DNA of 64,000 nucleotides from Mactra quadrangularis (Eukaryota > Mollusca > Bivalvia > Venerida > Mactridae). A program made the position numbers and the translations under genes. How positions within the stretch are numbered: position 1 is the stretch's first letter; every line of letters starts with the position of its first letter. The stretch covers positions 49,927,403 through 49,991,402 of the forward strand of contig CM046303.1 in the NCBI GenBank assembly GCA_025267735.1. Reading direction: 5' to 3'. The notes under the pieces are model-generated. The model was not told the DNA's origin. It saw nothing but the letters and a program-made list of their open reading frames with translations, and searched no databases. Below are positions 61,604 through 64,000 of this stretch, in pieces.

Positions 61604-63465
61604 ACATTTGGAAACCAAAAAGACCGAAATATTATACTAATACACATACTTCTAAGTTCCGCTTTAAATACTCTCTGGTATATGAAACTGTGGAAACATT
61701 GATTTTAATAGTTCTAAATTGTGGAACTTTCCATCATTTTAACAGAATGCATTTATACTTCTATATAAAGAGTAATGCACTACGACAATAATTATATACG
61801 TAATAGAAATACCGTGCAAAATGTTTCAGTAATTATTATCCTCAGTTCATTTTACAAATGTATTTATATACTGTAAAATATTCAGGTTCTATGTATGATG
61901 TTAATATTTGTTCAGTGGCTAAGTGCGACATTTGGCTTAATTATGAATCTCATAAATAGCTTATATGACGTTTAATCCGACAAACATGAGGTCACCATAT
62001 AACGTTGATTTATTTAATGGCAATACATGAACTTTGATGTATACGTATGTTTTTACGAGTTTTTTCTAGATACATATTTGATAAAAATAGTATACTAATT
62101 TTTAATACATGAACTTTTACATGTATAAATAGTAAATAGTTAGAATTTAACAAGTTTGCATATTAGATACATTTAAGGTTACAATGGTATACTCAGTAGG
62201 TGAACATTCTCATTCATGTATACAAAGAAAATATGTTTTAACAAGTTTAGCGTTACATTGATATAGGCCTACTCTGTATTATTTGTCTGTTATTCCACAT
62301 AATGTATCGGGATTAAAAGACATACATTTACCACAAAATGTACTGGTTAATAATAACATAAATATACTTCCGTTGTGGAGAATACCATTGTTGTACATAC
62401 TTTACTTGAATAGTACATGTATTTATTCCGAGTATATATTTCTCCCTGATATATAATTTCGCTTTGAATGGTTTCTTGAAAAAGAAACGTTTCCTTTTGA
62501 ACGTTGGTTATTTCTCTTAGACATCGTGGCTTGAAAAGAAATTATAGCTCATTTAAGACTGAGTGTCGCATCTATCTTTCTTTGTGTCTTTTTTCCGCAG
62601 GCATTGCTTTAAACTGTGCTGAGGTTCGATAACACATGAGATTATTGTTACGAAAATTTGTTCGGACAGCAAATCCATGACTAGCGATTGTATGGAAAAA
62701 ACTATAATTGAGTTGCTGTACAAGGCGATTGTGTCATTTGTAACTCAAAGTTCACTGTCAAATTACTTAGACTTATTGTGAAAATGTTTACAGGGATCAA
62801 CTTTCCTAATTTAAATAAACTTGTCTAAAACATTACTAATATCCTTAGTAATAAATAAAAACTCGAAAATAATGTGTTTTCGTCCAATAACAGGGAATAT
62901 GGAGACGTTGTTGGCCTATTTGGAATGGTAGGTGGTTATTTGTTACATTAAATGGCATAGAATAGCTAGGTTGGATGAGTTGGTGTGCGTAAAATGATCA
63001 CAATATGTGTTGACACGGTGTTAAAGCCAACTAAAATAGACTCCATAAAATAACAAATATTTTACGTCTCTGTGCTTATATTACAAATTAGTTTGCCATG
63101 TTCCAAATCACAGACATCCAATGTCGTTGTATACATTTATAAACTACATTAAACAGTTAAATTCAATAATTTACCAAGCAGTATATCTATTGAAATATAT
63201 GACTTTTCTAAAAATAACAAAGTAATCCGAATTTATTACTAGTATTCTTCCCTTAGTATTAAAATGTGACAAACATTAATGTATTTTATCACTTTTAGGA
63301 ATATTTTTGGAACTGTTTGTTTCACGCCCTATTTCAACATAAATGTCTGATGACGCAGAGCTCACGTAACCAGAGGAGTGAAATTCCAAGTTATTTCCTC
63401 ATGTCCGCGGAAAAGTAAAATCTTAAACTCAACTGGTCAGGAATCATATTGCACTTACCCAGAAG
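61604..63465. other. no gene seen
   Basis: AT-rich sequence with no recognised feature. Confidence 0.45.
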
Positions 63466-63863
63466 TATAGTCCGACAGAATTAACCTGAGCTTGACCTTT
63501 ATGCAAGAATACATTAAACTCAGTATTTATTTTCTATTTTTGTCTTCGGTTGTTAATCGCGTTTTATCGGAAGCTTTCGGCTCAATACACGCATTTAACT
63601 GTTAATTTTGTTTTTATATGAATAAACACTTTAAAACTGTCCCACAATATTGCGGACGAGTTTCTCCATAAACGAATGTGTTCAAAATTAAAAGTACAAT
63701 AACATGCCATTTTTACAAAATTGATTTATATTTGTCATATAGGCTGTTATATACACGTGTACAATCGTATACTCGCATACGGAAACTCACGATTAATTGT
63801 AAGTGAAACGTGTAATTATTATAATAAAGTAGTTCAAGCTCAGGGTAATTCTGTCGGACTATA
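63466..63863. mobile_element. 398 bp MITE with ~32 bp TIRs
   Basis: It begins TATAGTCCGACAGAATTAAC followed by CTGAGCTTGACC. The reverse complement of its right end is TATAGTCCGACAGAATTACC followed by CTGAGCTTGAAC, about 29 of 32 matching. The outermost TA may be a TA target duplication, as in Tc1/mariner-type MITEs. The interior is non-coding; the minus-strand frame at 63713-63898 runs through the right repeat. Confidence 0.85.
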
Positions 63864-64000
63864 CCATTCTCAAATAGAAATATAGTGAACTGTGACATTA
63901 TATTAATAATTTAAGTAAATATAAATAATTAAATAGAATATTTCACTTTTAAATATGATTATTTCATGTACAGTATAAAGTATTACTTTGTCAGTATATT

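Overview
This is eukaryotic, AT-rich, intron/intergenic-type DNA with no complete protein-coding gene that I can recognise. The repeat content points to an invertebrate, probably a mollusc (a bivalve is my best guess). The evidence is three tRNA-headed SINE types, two of which share a 3' tail of the ATGACCT..TGTGTTG..CGCCGT type; Penelope-like, Tc1-like and LINE remnants; and a ~160 bp satellite sitting inside a transposable element. That placement is inference. Many long open frames in the window are chance frames or run through repeats.

Layout. 1-11.7 kb is mostly single-copy, with a 322 bp MITE (3031-3352, 6 bp target duplication), a recent tandem duplication of a 1655 bp unit (4081-5735 and 5736-7393), each copy with a SINE, and a second SINE type with a (GTAAA)n tail (7823-8190). 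From 11.7 to 55.8 kb the window is built from at least five or six diverged copies of one unrecognised unit. The landmarks recur in the same order and orientation. The youngest event is a ~9.1-9.2 kb tandem duplication: copy A (14591-33437) and copy B (33590-43066), separated by a 152 bp filler. A third, older copy spans about 43.3-55.8 kb.

Comparing copies A and B gives built-in empty sites, so several insertions can be dated as later than the duplication. They are: a 9488 bp element with ~245 bp terminal inverted repeats in copy A (16992-26479; empty site 35999-36002); a 254 bp MITE in copy A (32800-33053; empty site ~42680); and a 273 bp insertion in copy B carrying Penelope-like, hammerhead-like inverted ends (40047-40319; empty site 30483-30494). 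A fourth insertion, a 3278 bp TTAA-flanked element (50466-53743), interrupts the third copy, with its empty counterpart near 43.74 kb.

The 9.5 kb element is the most striking object. It has long near-identical inverted ends, subterminal arrays of nested palindromes (GGGAGAATTCTCCC), a 5'-truncated LINE fragment, a 300-500 bp MITE, and a 13-monomer satellite with an apparent four-monomer higher-order period. I see no transposase in it.

Coding remnants that I can support are a broken Penelope-like reverse transcriptase (13003-13299, minus), the C-terminal end of a LINE polyprotein (18167-18631, plus), and a decayed Tc1-like transposase fragment (45196-45400, plus). The repeated unit also has two short minus-strand frames (ends near 11.76, 26.51, 30.56, 36.03, 40.40 and 45.42 kb; and near 14.46 and 47.46 kb). 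Their reading frame and splice-acceptor-like borders are partly conserved between copies. They may be terminal exons of a tandemly amplified gene family or its pseudogenes, but I do not recognise the product. 55.8-64 kb is again mostly plain, ending in a 398 bp MITE with ~32 bp inverted repeats.
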